Of a stretch of 64,000 nucleotides of DNA, positions 51,996 to 61,327 are shown piece after piece; position 1 is the stretch's first letter; every line of letters begins with the position of its first letter. The notes under the pieces were generated by a model. That model was not told the origin of the DNA and searched no databases. It was given only the letters and a program-made list of their open reading frames with translations. The stretch comes from Lachnospiraceae bacterium Phil5 (GTDB taxonomy: Bacteria > Bacillota > Clostridia > TANB77 > CAG-508), in contig NWBM01000002.1 in assembly GCA_002633185.1 (NCBI GenBank), forward strand, positions 335,640 through 399,639. Direction: 5' to 3'. The position numbers and the translations under genes are program-made.

Positions 51996-52784
51996 CTAAA
52001 CATAGTAAATAAACTTGTCCTGATTTTTCTTAAATACTATTACTCCAATTAATAATGTACCAATCGCACTTAAAGCACATACTGCAAATGTGAATGGAGA
52101 TGGCATTTCTCCGTATAATATTATTCTTCTTGCAAAATTTATATAATGGTATAATGGATTCAATTTAAAGAATTTTTGATAAGTAACTGAAATTAAGTTA
52201 ATATCATACATAATTGGTGTTAGGTACATCCATAATGTCATTACTATTCCATATATATAAAACATATCTCTTAAAAACACTGATACAGCTGATAATATTA
52301 GTCCCATACCAAATGTAAATATAAATAAGCATATAAATGCATATGGTAAAAATATATGGTATATGTTAAGTGGTGTTCCTGTTATTAATATAATTGCATA
52401 TAGTGGTATAAGTGTTAGTAAAAAGTTTATACCTACGAATAAGCATTTTGATAATGGGAATATATATTTAGGAATATATATTTTGTTTATTAATGCAAAG
52501 TTTGCTACAACTGAGCTCATTGATAAGTTTGACGCTTCACTAAAATAGTTAAACATTACTAATCCTGTTAACAAATATACTAAGTAGTTAACTCCTGGTG
52601 TACTAAATTTAAATACATTTGAAAAAACTAAAGCCATTACTGTCATTGTAAGTATAGGATATAGTAAACTCCATAGCACACCTAAAACTGATCTTTTGTA
52701 TTTAACTTTAAAATCTCTAGATATTAACTGATGTAATAAAAATCTATATTTTTGTAAACTTGAATAAACACTTTTTATAAACAT
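51996..52784 (-). CDS. Polysaccharide ABC exporter permease (TagG/Wzm-like)
   Basis: RDFKVKYKRSVLGVLWSLLYPI; ABC-2 type topology. Confidence 0.92.
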   Translation of the reverse strand: MFIKSVYSSLQKYRFLLHQLISRDFKVKYKRSVLGVLWSLLYPILTMTVMALVFSNVFKFSTPGVNYLVYLLTGLVMFNYFSEASNLSMSSVVANFALINKIYIPKYIFPLSKCLFVGINFLLTLIPLYAIILITGTPLNIYHIFLPYAFICLFIFTFGMGLILSAVSVFLRDMFYIYGIVMTLWMYLTPIMYDINLISVTYQKFFKLNPLYHYINFARRIILYGEMPSPFTFAVCALSAIGTLLIGVIVFKKNQDKFIYYV

Positions 52785-52847
52785 TTTTTCCTCCCTAATT
52801 AATACGTTATAAATTTCATATTCTAAATAAATTTGTTATATTTGTTT

Positions 52848-53537
52848 TTATTTTACAATCACTATGTTATTATACCCCAAAAACAGTCCTGTTTCAATAA
52901 CTCCAACAATAGATTTAACTTTTTCTTCTAAATCTATTGTGATTTTATCAAACTTAACATCTAAAATGTGATTTCCATTGTCTGTAAACATTGGAGTATT
53001 ATCAGTTTCATCCAATCTAATTGTTATATCATACGCTCCAATTTTTTCAAGCTCATTTTTAACATATTTTACAGCATATGGGAAACATTCTACTGGAATT
53101 GAATTCTTTTTTCCTAAAACATCTACAAATTTTGAATCATCTACTAATATATAGGCAACTTTAGAGTTTTTTATATTTAATTTTTCTCTAAACATTGCTC
53201 CACCTTTTCCTTTTATTAGCCAGTTATTTTGGTCTACCTCATCTGCTCCATCAAAAGACCAATCTGGAGTTTTGTCTAGTAACGTTGTAACTGGTATTCC
53301 TAATTCTATACATAGTTTTTTTATTTCGTTTGACGTTGGAATTGCTGTTATTTGTATGTTATTTTCTTTAATGTATTTTGCAATTTGTATAGCAGTAATA
53401 TATGAAGTTGTTCCAGAGCCAAATCCTATAATATCTCCATCTTTTATATGCTTACATATTTGTTTTGCAAGAGCTTCTTTCTTTTCTTTGTTTTCTATTG
53501 AATTGTATTTATCCATATAGTCTATTTGATTATCCAT
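52848..53537 (-). CDS. rpiA: Ribose-5-phosphate isomerase A
   Basis: IGFGSGTTSYITA, SFDGADEVDQNNWLIKGKGGAMFREK. Confidence 0.95.
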   Translation of the reverse strand: MDNQIDYMDKYNSIENKEKKEALAKQICKHIKDGDIIGFGSGTTSYITAIQIAKYIKENNIQITAIPTSNEIKKLCIELGIPVTTLLDKTPDWSFDGADEVDQNNWLIKGKGGAMFREKLNIKNSKVAYILVDDSKFVDVLGKKNSIPVECFPYAVKYVKNELEKIGAYDITIRLDETDNTPMFTDNGNHILDVKFDKITIDLEEKVKSIVGVIETGLFLGYNNIVIVK

Positions 53538-54474
53538 TGTTATTTCTTCCTTTCAATAAACATATTTGATTTACTTGTAACTCAAATAACTGTCTATGTT
53601 TTTTTACAATTACTTGTAAAATTAAACTTGTAATATTTAATAGCATTCCTACTATAATACAAAATCCCGCAACAAATAATGTTGGCATTCTTGGCACTAG
53701 ACCAGTATTAAAATATTCTGAGAAAACAGGTGATGCTAGTATAATTGCTAATGCATAAAAGAATAACGAGATTGTGTTAAAAAATAGGCTTGGTTTGTAT
53801 TCTTTAAATAGCGTAGCTATTGTTTTTAATACTCTTGTTCCATCTTTGAACGTGTTTAGTTTAGAACGACTTCCTTCAGGTCTATCTCTGTATTGAACAG
53901 GAATTTCTTTAAGTGTAAAATTTTTATCTATTGCATGAATGGACATTTCTGTTTCTATTTCAAAACCTTTTGATAATATAGGAAATGTTTTTACAAATTT
54001 ATAGCTAAATGCTCTATAACCTGTCATTATATCTTTTATATTGTTTTTGAAAATTATTTGAATTAATCTTCTTACCATTTTATTTCCGAAATTATGGAAA
54101 GGTCTTTTATTTTCTTTGAAATATGTTGATGATAATCTATCTCCTATTACCATATCTACATTGTTATTTAAAACATAATTGCACATTTCTCTGGCGTTTT
54201 CAGCGGGATATGTATCATCTCCATCTATTATTAAATAGCATTCTGCATCTATTTCTCTAAACATTGTTCTTATTACATTTCCTTTTCCTTGTTTAGTCTC
54301 ATATCTTACAATTGCTCCTGCTCTTCTTGCTATTTCGTCTGTGCCATCTGTTGAATTATTGTCATATACGTATATGTCCGCTTCCGGTAATGCCTCTTTA
54401 TAGTCTTTTACTACTTTTTCTATAGTTTTGCTTTCATTATAACATGGTATTAAAACTGCTATTTTTCCTTGCAT
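53530..54474 (-). CDS. GT2 glycosyltransferase (DPM1-like)
   Basis: VLIPCYNESKTIEKVV, DNNSTDGT, LIIDGDDTYPAE, DIMTGYRAFS. Confidence 0.92.
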   Translation of the reverse strand: MQGKIAVLIPCYNESKTIEKVVKDYKEALPEADIYVYDNNSTDGTDEIARRAGAIVRYETKQGKGNVIRTMFREIDAECYLIIDGDDTYPAENAREMCNYVLNNNVDMVIGDRLSSTYFKENKRPFHNFGNKMVRRLIQIIFKNNIKDIMTGYRAFSYKFVKTFPILSKGFEIETEMSIHAIDKNFTLKEIPVQYRDRPEGSRSKLNTFKDGTRVLKTIATLFKEYKPSLFFNTISLFFYALAIILASPVFSEYFNTGLVPRMPTLFVAGFCIIVGMLLNITSLILQVIVKKHRQLFELQVNQICLLKGRNNNG

Positions 54475-54622
54475 GATTATAACCTCCGTTATTTTTATTA
54501 TAGTTACATTATAACCCAATTTTATCATATTATTTCATATTCTGACAGTTTTGTAAAGGGCTTAATTTACATATTTTTTGAAAATTGAAGGTAAATTTCT
54601 TATAGTAATTTTTCCGCAAAAA

Positions 54623-54650
54623 AAGAAAAACTATTTTTTTAGTTTTTCTT
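54623..54650 (-). terminator. Terminator downstream of LCP gene
   Basis: aagaaaaact-attttttt-agtttttctt. Confidence 0.75.
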
Positions 54651-54658
54651 TCTTAATT

Positions 54659-55690
54659 CTATTTATATCCTGTTTTCTTTATTATACCATCACTGTATTC
54701 TTTAACTTTTTCACTAACTTCATATCCATCATTTCCAAATAAATGTGCATGCAATTGTTTAACATTTTCCTCTAATGTAACAGGTGCAACATATGAAATA
54801 CCATTATTATAGAATTGTGTTTTATATGGCCATCCTTCTCCGTCTGACATATTAATATTTCTAAGGCTTGGAATCATTCCAATTATTTCTGTTGTCGAAA
54901 TATTTGTTAAGATTCTTGGAAGTAATATATCTGCTAAATTATTTAATTTTCCAATATTTAAAGTTTTGGCTTTTTCAAAAGTTTTATTCAATACTGTTCT
55001 AGATCTTTCGGTTCTTTTGAAGTCTCCACCAGCTGTATATCTAACTCGTGAATATGCTAAAGCCTGTGGCCCAGTAAGAGTTTTAAGTCCAGAACCAGAT
55101 ACTCCAGAATCATTTCTTCCCATTTCGCGGTTTATGTCACTTATATATTTATTCATATAACCAACTTCTTCAGGAGTAACATCTATTTGAATTCCTCCAA
55201 CACTGTCTACTATATCTATAACTGCATTAAAGTTAACAGTTACGAATTCAGTTATATTTAAATCAAGATTTTTATTTAATGTGTTTACTGCTAGTTCTGG
55301 TCCTCCATATGCATATGCATGTGTTACCTTGTCATAGCCATGACCATCTATATATAAATATGTGTCTCTGTATACAGATGCAACTTTTACTTGGTTTGTA
55401 TCTTGATTCAAACTAATTATCATTATTATATCACTACGTGTATTAGTATATCTATCGCTTCTAGCATCTACGCCAAATACCGCAATATTTCTATATCCTT
55501 TTAGTTGTTCTTGTACACCTTCGTTTATCTCTATATTCTCTAACTTATAATATTGAACCTTTGATAATTTGCTATATACATATCCAAATAATGAACCAAA
55601 AAATACTACAGCTATTATTAATAAAACTAATAAAACAATTAAAAATATTCTTAATCCCTTTTTAGGATTTCCTTTGTGTGTTTTTGTCAT
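54659..55690 (-). CDS. LytR-CpsA-Psr (LCP) family protein
   Basis: NIAVFGVDARSDRYTNTRSDIIMIISLN, TLTGPQALAYSRVRYTAGGDFKRTERSR. Confidence 0.95.
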   Translation of the reverse strand: MTKTHKGNPKKGLRIFLIVLLVLLIIAVVFFGSLFGYVYSKLSKVQYYKLENIEINEGVQEQLKGYRNIAVFGVDARSDRYTNTRSDIIMIISLNQDTNQVKVASVYRDTYLYIDGHGYDKVTHAYAYGGPELAVNTLNKNLDLNITEFVTVNFNAVIDIVDSVGGIQIDVTPEEVGYMNKYISDINREMGRNDSGVSGSGLKTLTGPQALAYSRVRYTAGGDFKRTERSRTVLNKTFEKAKTLNIGKLNNLADILLPRILTNISTTEIIGMIPSLRNINMSDGEGWPYKTQFYNNGISYVAPVTLEENVKQLHAHLFGNDGYEVSEKVKEYSDGIIKKTGYK

Positions 55691-55845
55691 TATAAATTCC
55701 TCATCTCTTGCAATTTTTTATTTAGGTTTTGGGGGATTACCTATAACCATAAAACATCTAAGTTATTTTATATTATTTTTTTAATCTTGTAAACCTTTCA
55801 ACATAAAAAAATGTTTTTTTATATTATATTTTTTACAATATCTTT

Positions 55846-56395
55846 TTATCTATTTAAAAGTTTACGTTGCATTTCATAATATTCTTTTCCTTTATTATAA
55901 CCACTTTTATATACAATATAATATGTTGTATATAACCCTGTTCCGACAACCGCTCCCGCTGAATCTATACATACATCTAGGGGTTGACCGTGTTCTTCCA
56001 CTTACAAATGTTTGATGATATTCGTCTGTTATTGCAAAACCTATGCACAACATTATTGTTATTATTAAAGCAATCCAATAATGTTTATTATTTAAAATAA
56101 TATTGATTAATAATATTATAAAAAATGATAAAACCATATAAACTGAAGCATGCATTACCTTTCTCATTGGTGCATTAATTAACTTGGATGCTTTTGCCAG
56201 CTTCGATTCATCTGGATGTGAGCTTGTAATTCCATATTCATTTGTTACATCTAGTGTATCTTCAATAAATAGTGCAATTATATCTGTGCTTTTTCCATTT
56301 GATTTTTGTGTATTCATATCTGATAGTTTGTAAATAATAGCCATCCAACACGCTGCAAGTGATAGTAGTAAAATAATTATTAATGCTTTTTTCAT
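55846..56395 (-). CDS. VanZ-like family protein, interrupted by +1 shift at CGG
   Basis: ITDEYHQTFVSGRT-GQPLDVCIDSAGAVVGTGLYTTYYIVYKSGYNKGKEYYEMQRKLLNR restored by skipping one C. Confidence 0.88.
55988..55990 (-). other. +1 frameshift site: ACA C GGT (Thr-Gly)
   Basis: gga aga aca [c] ggt caa ccc cta gat gta. Confidence 0.9.
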
Positions 56396-56436
56396 TTTTT
56401 CCACTACCTTTCCATTAATTTGTTTAACACTAAAAC

Positions 56437-57567
56437 CTAATTTAATTCTGCTTTTACACAATTAAGTGCTTCTAATATAACTTTATCCATATCATAATAT
56501 TTATACTGACCAAGTCTGCCTCCAAAAATAACTTTAGAATCTTGTTTTGCTAATTCTTCATATTGCTTATATAAGTTATTGTTTCTATCATTATTAATTG
56601 GATAATATGGTTCTTTTCCTTGTACCCATGTATCTGAATATTCTCTTGAGATAATTGTCTTTTCTTTTGCTTCACCTTCTGCAATTTTTCCAAGACTTGT
56701 ACCATATTCAAAATGCTTGTGTTCAATTATTCTTGTATATGGAACTTCGTATTCTGTGTAATTTACAACAGCATTTCCTTGGTAGTTTTCTTTATCTAGC
56801 ACTTCTGTTTCGAATCTTACGCTTCTATACTGTAATTCTCCAAATTGATAATTGTAATATTGATCTATTGGTCCAGTAAAGACTATCTTTTCTGCAATGT
56901 TTTCAAGTTCTTCCTTATGTTCAAAGTAATCACAATTTAACCTTACTTCTATACCATCAAGCATTTTTTCGATTATTTTTGTATATCCTCCCATTGGAAT
57001 ACCTTGGTAAATATCGTTAAAATAGTTGTTATCGTATATAAATCTTACTGGTAATCTTTTTATAATAAAACTTGGAAGTTCTGTTGCTTTTTGTCCCCAT
57101 TGCTTTTCTGTATATCCTTTTACAAGTTTTTCATATATTGTTTTTCCAATTAGACTAATTGCTTGTTCTTCTAAATTTTTAGGCTCCGTTATACCACTAT
57201 TTTGTTTTTCTTGTTCAATTTTAGCCTGTGCTTCTTCTGGTGTTACTACTCCCCATAATTTATTAAATGTGTTCATATTAAATGGTAAATTATATAATTC
57301 ATCTTTGTAACGTGCTACCGGTGAATTTGTGTAACGGTTAAATGTTGCAAATTGATTTATGTAATTCCATACTTCCTGATTACTTGTGTGGAATATATGC
57401 GCCCCGTATTTGTGCACATTTATTCCATGTTGTTCTTCTGTGTAGATGTTTCCTGCTACATTTGGGCGCTTATCTATTACCAAGCATTTCTTTCCCTTTT
57501 TATTTGCTTCATAAGCAAATATTGAACCGAATAATCCGGAACCTACTATTAGATAATCATATTTCAT
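56437..57567 (-). CDS. glf: UDP-galactopyranose mutase
   Basis: YLIVGSGLFGSIFAYEA, VNKYGAHIFHTSNQEVW-type HKYGAHIFHTS, FTGPIDQYYNYQFGELQYRS. Confidence 0.97.
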   Translation of the reverse strand: MKYDYLIVGSGLFGSIFAYEANKKGKKCLVIDKRPNVAGNIYTEEQHGINVHKYGAHIFHTSNQEVWNYINQFATFNRYTNSPVARYKDELYNLPFNMNTFNKLWGVVTPEEAQAKIEQEKQNSGITEPKNLEEQAISLIGKTIYEKLVKGYTEKQWGQKATELPSFIIKRLPVRFIYDNNYFNDIYQGIPMGGYTKIIEKMLDGIEVRLNCDYFEHKEELENIAEKIVFTGPIDQYYNYQFGELQYRSVRFETEVLDKENYQGNAVVNYTEYEVPYTRIIEHKHFEYGTSLGKIAEGEAKEKTIISREYSDTWVQGKEPYYPINNDRNNNLYKQYEELAKQDSKVIFGGRLGQYKYYDMDKVILEALNCVKAELN

Positions 57568-57594
57568 TTTATACTACTCCTTCATAATTAAAAA

Positions 57595-58665
57595 TCACTC
57601 AATAGTTAAATTTTGATTATTTGTCTGTATTTCTATATATGTACGTCCATCACTTACTTTTATTTCTTCTCCATTTTCATAGAAATATTTTGTCTTTTCT
57701 TTTCTCGAGTCTTTTTTCCAGGTAATTGGAACAGCATATCCATTTGTGATAAAATACCCTTTTCCTGACCCGATTGTTTTTAAATTCCAATATTTACTAT
57801 TTTTTATAGCTTCATAGTCAATTTTCTGTATAATAATATTTTTTGTATTTACATTTTCCTTATTATAGTAATCAAAGCAATATTTTCCATTTTCTACTCT
57901 ATTGTACATTTTAGTTTGAGCATCATATACAAATGAAGTTGTATTAGATTCACTTCCATACGGAATTATAACCTTATTTGCAATTTTGTTATTTACTGTT
58001 TCTGCTAAATTTACATCTTCTCCACTATACTTCAATAAAACCGTATTATCAGAATCTTTAACAAATTTCTTTTCTTCTATTGTTTGCTTGATTTTTGCAA
58101 TAGAAGTATATGCTGTATGCTCACTTGCTAAATTTTCTGGATTATTTCTCCAAAATGGTTTATCAAAAAGACCATTTATATAATTTATTGCTCCCCCTTC
58201 TTCATCAGCTTTAGCAAAACGACTCCATCCATAATGAATAAGAATAGCATCAGATTCTAGAGCTAAATCAATAAAATTATGTCTTGCACTTCTGATTGTA
58301 CCTATTGTTAAGTCTTCTTCTATATCCTTATATAAAGCCATTAGTCTTGACGTGTTACCTTCAGTCGGAATTTCGTATATCAAATATGCTTTATTTAGAC
58401 CAGTTTGTACTTTTACAGCAACAGGTGTATTATTTATTACAATCGCATATGGTCTTGTTTTGGAATTAACATCTATTATATCTATATTATTTTCTATATT
58501 GTTTTCTATATATTCACTAGTGTCACTACTTTTCTGTTCCATTTCATTATTTGAAGAACTATTATCTTCGTTTTTAGTTTTATTGATAATTATACTTACT
58601 ACTATTACTAATATTAAAATACAAGCAATTATTAAACCACAAAACAATACTTTTTTATTTTTCAT
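57595..58665 (-). CDS. DUF3048 (YerB-like) protein
   Basis: RPYAIVINNTPVAVKVQTGLNKAYLIYEIPTEGNTSRLMALY, GTIRSARHNFIDLALESDAILIHYGWS. Confidence 0.88.
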   Translation of the reverse strand: MKNKKVLFCGLIIACILILVIVVSIIINKTKNEDNSSSNNEMEQKSSDTSEYIENNIENNIDIIDVNSKTRPYAIVINNTPVAVKVQTGLNKAYLIYEIPTEGNTSRLMALYKDIEEDLTIGTIRSARHNFIDLALESDAILIHYGWSRFAKADEEGGAINYINGLFDKPFWRNNPENLASEHTAYTSIAKIKQTIEEKKFVKDSDNTVLLKYSGEDVNLAETVNNKIANKVIIPYGSESNTTSFVYDAQTKMYNRVENGKYCFDYYNKENVNTKNIIIQKIDYEAIKNSKYWNLKTIGSGKGYFITNGYAVPITWKKDSRKEKTKYFYENGEEIKVSDGRTYIEIQTNNQNLTIE

Positions 58666-58689
58666 TTTGTTTCTCTCACTTTCATTTTA

Positions 58690-59787
58690 TTATAATATTT
58701 TTGTATCTATTTTATTGCAAATTTTATCTATAAATTTCAAGTTAAATATATTTTTTTCTAATAGATATTGTCTTATTAAATCTATTACAGCTCCAATTAT
58801 TATTATAACTATTGCTGATAATATCATATGCACAATCAAAAAAATAGAATTATAATATAATGTTGTTTTTAGAATTTTTTTATACAAATATGCCTTTGTA
58901 TACGTATGTGACTGGATTAAATAGGTTCCAAAACATGTACTAGCAATAAAATTTATTATTTTATTATTCTTTATATTCATGTTTTTAAATAAACAAAACA
59001 TGAAAACTGAAATTATAAAAACAAATATTGAATTAGAACGAGTATACCAATTTAGCGCATTTCCTAAAACATTAAACTTGCTATCTATAATTTCACACAC
59101 ACATAAAATTGTCATATAAACCATGAAAAATAGCAATGTTGTGAATGCAATTCTTTTATTACTCATATTTTCAATTTTAGTAATTTTATATTTTTTGATA
59201 TATCCTCCAATTAAATACAAGAAAACAAAATAAATTAAATTCGAGAATGGCGTTTGCTCAGCCAAAAAATATGAAGATGAACTATATGCCAAACTATATG
59301 TTACTACAAGTATTATGAAAAATATCAACAAGACCTTTTTATATCTTTCCTTATCTATTTTACTTATATATTCGTTTATAATCGGTATAAATAGATATAA
59401 AAAGAAATAAACTGTTATAAACCAATATCTGTTAAATGAAATTGGCATTATTATCTTTATCCAAGATGTTGGTGTAATTGATGTGTGTTTAAAAATGTAA
59501 AAAATCATAGCAATTCCCAGAGAATAAAAAAATATTTGTAGCCATAATTTTAGCAACTTCTTTATAGCTATATCTTTATTAATTAAAAAATATCCTGTTA
59601 TTATTATAAATATATTAACTCCAATTTTGCCAAGACTAAAAGCTCCAATTCCAATATATTTATTTATATTAACAATTTCTAAATCATATAATCTGTTATG
59701 TAATGCATAGTGATGTACTATAATAAAAAAGATGCTTATAATTCTTAATAATTCAATATTAGAATTTCTCTCCTTCTTTTTTTCCAT
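58690..59787 (-). CDS. Acyltransferase 3 family membrane protein
   Basis: NIELLRIISIFFIIVHHYALH; multi-TM. Confidence 0.9.
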   Translation of the reverse strand: MEKKKERNSNIELLRIISIFFIIVHHYALHNRLYDLEIVNINKYIGIGAFSLGKIGVNIFIIITGYFLINKDIAIKKLLKLWLQIFFYSLGIAMIFYIFKHTSITPTSWIKIIMPISFNRYWFITVYFFLYLFIPIINEYISKIDKERYKKVLLIFFIILVVTYSLAYSSSSYFLAEQTPFSNLIYFVFLYLIGGYIKKYKITKIENMSNKRIAFTTLLFFMVYMTILCVCEIIDSKFNVLGNALNWYTRSNSIFVFIISVFMFCLFKNMNIKNNKIINFIASTCFGTYLIQSHTYTKAYLYKKILKTTLYYNSIFLIVHMILSAIVIIIIGAVIDLIRQYLLEKNIFNLKFIDKICNKIDTKIL

Positions 59788-61327
59788 TTTTTTCTCTCCT
59801 TATAGTCTTCTTTATTACTTTATCTATAACCTTTTTTGTTAATTTTACATAATATTGAAATTCTTCTGTTTTGAAATAGCAAGTAATAAAAATTACATTA
59901 AATATTACAACACAAATTAATCCCTTTAATATAAATTTAACAATTGATATACCTTCAATAAATTCACATGAAACAAACATTAACGCAAATGCAATAAGTG
60001 CACTTCCTGTATAAATAATAAATCTTTTAAAATAATCTATTACTTTATCTTTAAATCCATATTTATATAATATATATGGTTCAACCCATAATGATGTAGT
60101 AATTGTGCTTATTATTGTTCCCAAGAAAATTCCCAATACCCCTAATTTTTTTGCTAATATAATTGAAGATACTAAATTTATTAAACATTCAAATATTGGC
60201 TTATGCCTGTCATACCAAAAAATTCCTAAGGCATCTCTAAATGTTAAACAGCTTTTTCTTATTCCTCTTAAATAGAAACATATAACTATTGAATATACTA
60301 TTCCAATTTGAAATGTGTATTCTTTTCCTACCCAGATTGAAATAAAATCATTAAAAACTATTGCCATCGTTGTTGATAGCAATCCAAACACCCAAAAGTT
60401 TAGCAAAAATGTATTGTTAAATACACTTTTCATTTTTTTATTATCTTTAGTTGTTCCAAGATTTCCAACACTTGCAACTATGGCTTCAAAAATTTGATTG
60501 GTAACTAAAACAAGTGCATTGGTTATCATATAGTAATTGGAGTATAATCCGACAGATATAATTCCAACAAATTTAGACATTAGAATGTTATCAGTTGAAT
60601 TTACAACCGTAGCCCCCACTTTGTGAAACAACATTGCAAATACATTCTTTCTTATTTTATCATATTCTTCTTTTTCCAGCTTTTCTATATTTTTTTCTTT
60701 TATATATGGATACATTTTATTCGCTTTTATAGATACCATTATGTTTTCAAATAATGTAGAACAAATTTGACAAATTAAGAATAATATATAATTTTTTGTT
60801 AAAATTAGCATAACAATTTGCGCAACATTTAGTAAAAAGTAAAATGAATATCTATAAATAGTAGCAATATATCTTTTTTGATCACATATTATTAATGACC
60901 TCTTATATGAATAAAAATATGATATAGCTGTATTAAATACAAACATTAAAAATATAACATCTAAATTTGGTATATCTGGTACAGTTTCAATTAATTTTCT
61001 GTAAAACGGTAGCATGCACAATCCTAATACAATTATTGTAATTCCTGCAACTCTATATGCTATTTTATATAATTTCATTAAGCTCTTAATTTTAGGAACA
61101 TTGTTATCTGCTAATGGTTTATATAAACTAAATGTTAGTGCTGATCCCACTCCTAACTCTACAAGTGATAGCATTGTCAAAATATTAGTAAATAATCCAT
61201 CTATTCCTAAATATTCAGATCCTAAATACTGTATAAAAATTTTCCTGCTAATAAAACTTATTATAATTCCTAATGCCTGTCCAATAACCGCTGTAATAAG
61301 GTTTATCATACTATTTTTGGTTCTCAT
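59759..61327 (-). CDS. Polysaccharide flippase (Wzx/MATE-like)
   Basis: YLGSEYLGIDGLFTNILTMLSLVELGVGSALTFSLYKPLA; multi-TM. Confidence 0.92.
   Translation of the reverse strand: MRTKNSMINLITAVIGQALGIIISFISRKIFIQYLGSEYLGIDGLFTNILTMLSLVELGVGSALTFSLYKPLADNNVPKIKSLMKLYKIAYRVAGITIIVLGLCMLPFYRKLIETVPDIPNLDVIFLMFVFNTAISYFYSYKRSLIICDQKRYIATIYRYSFYFLLNVAQIVMLILTKNYILFLICQICSTLFENIMVSIKANKMYPYIKEKNIEKLEKEEYDKIRKNVFAMLFHKVGATVVNSTDNILMSKFVGIISVGLYSNYYMITNALVLVTNQIFEAIVASVGNLGTTKDNKKMKSVFNNTFLLNFWVFGLLSTTMAIVFNDFISIWVGKEYTFQIGIVYSIVICFYLRGIRKSCLTFRDALGIFWYDRHKPIFECLINLVSSIILAKKLGVLGIFLGTIISTITTSLWVEPYILYKYGFKDKVIDYFKRFIIYTGSALIAFALMFVSCEFIEGISIVKFILKGLICVVIFNVIFITCYFKTEEFQYYVKLTKKVIDKVIKKTIRREKNGKKEGEKF

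Noticed and set aside
11106-56461. Treating the six split genes as ordinary pseudogenes or sequencing indels
   Set aside because: All six lesions are single, in the same direction, not in homopolymers, at CGG before a conserved Gly, and the rest of each gene is intact. Raw reads are still needed to exclude artefact finally.
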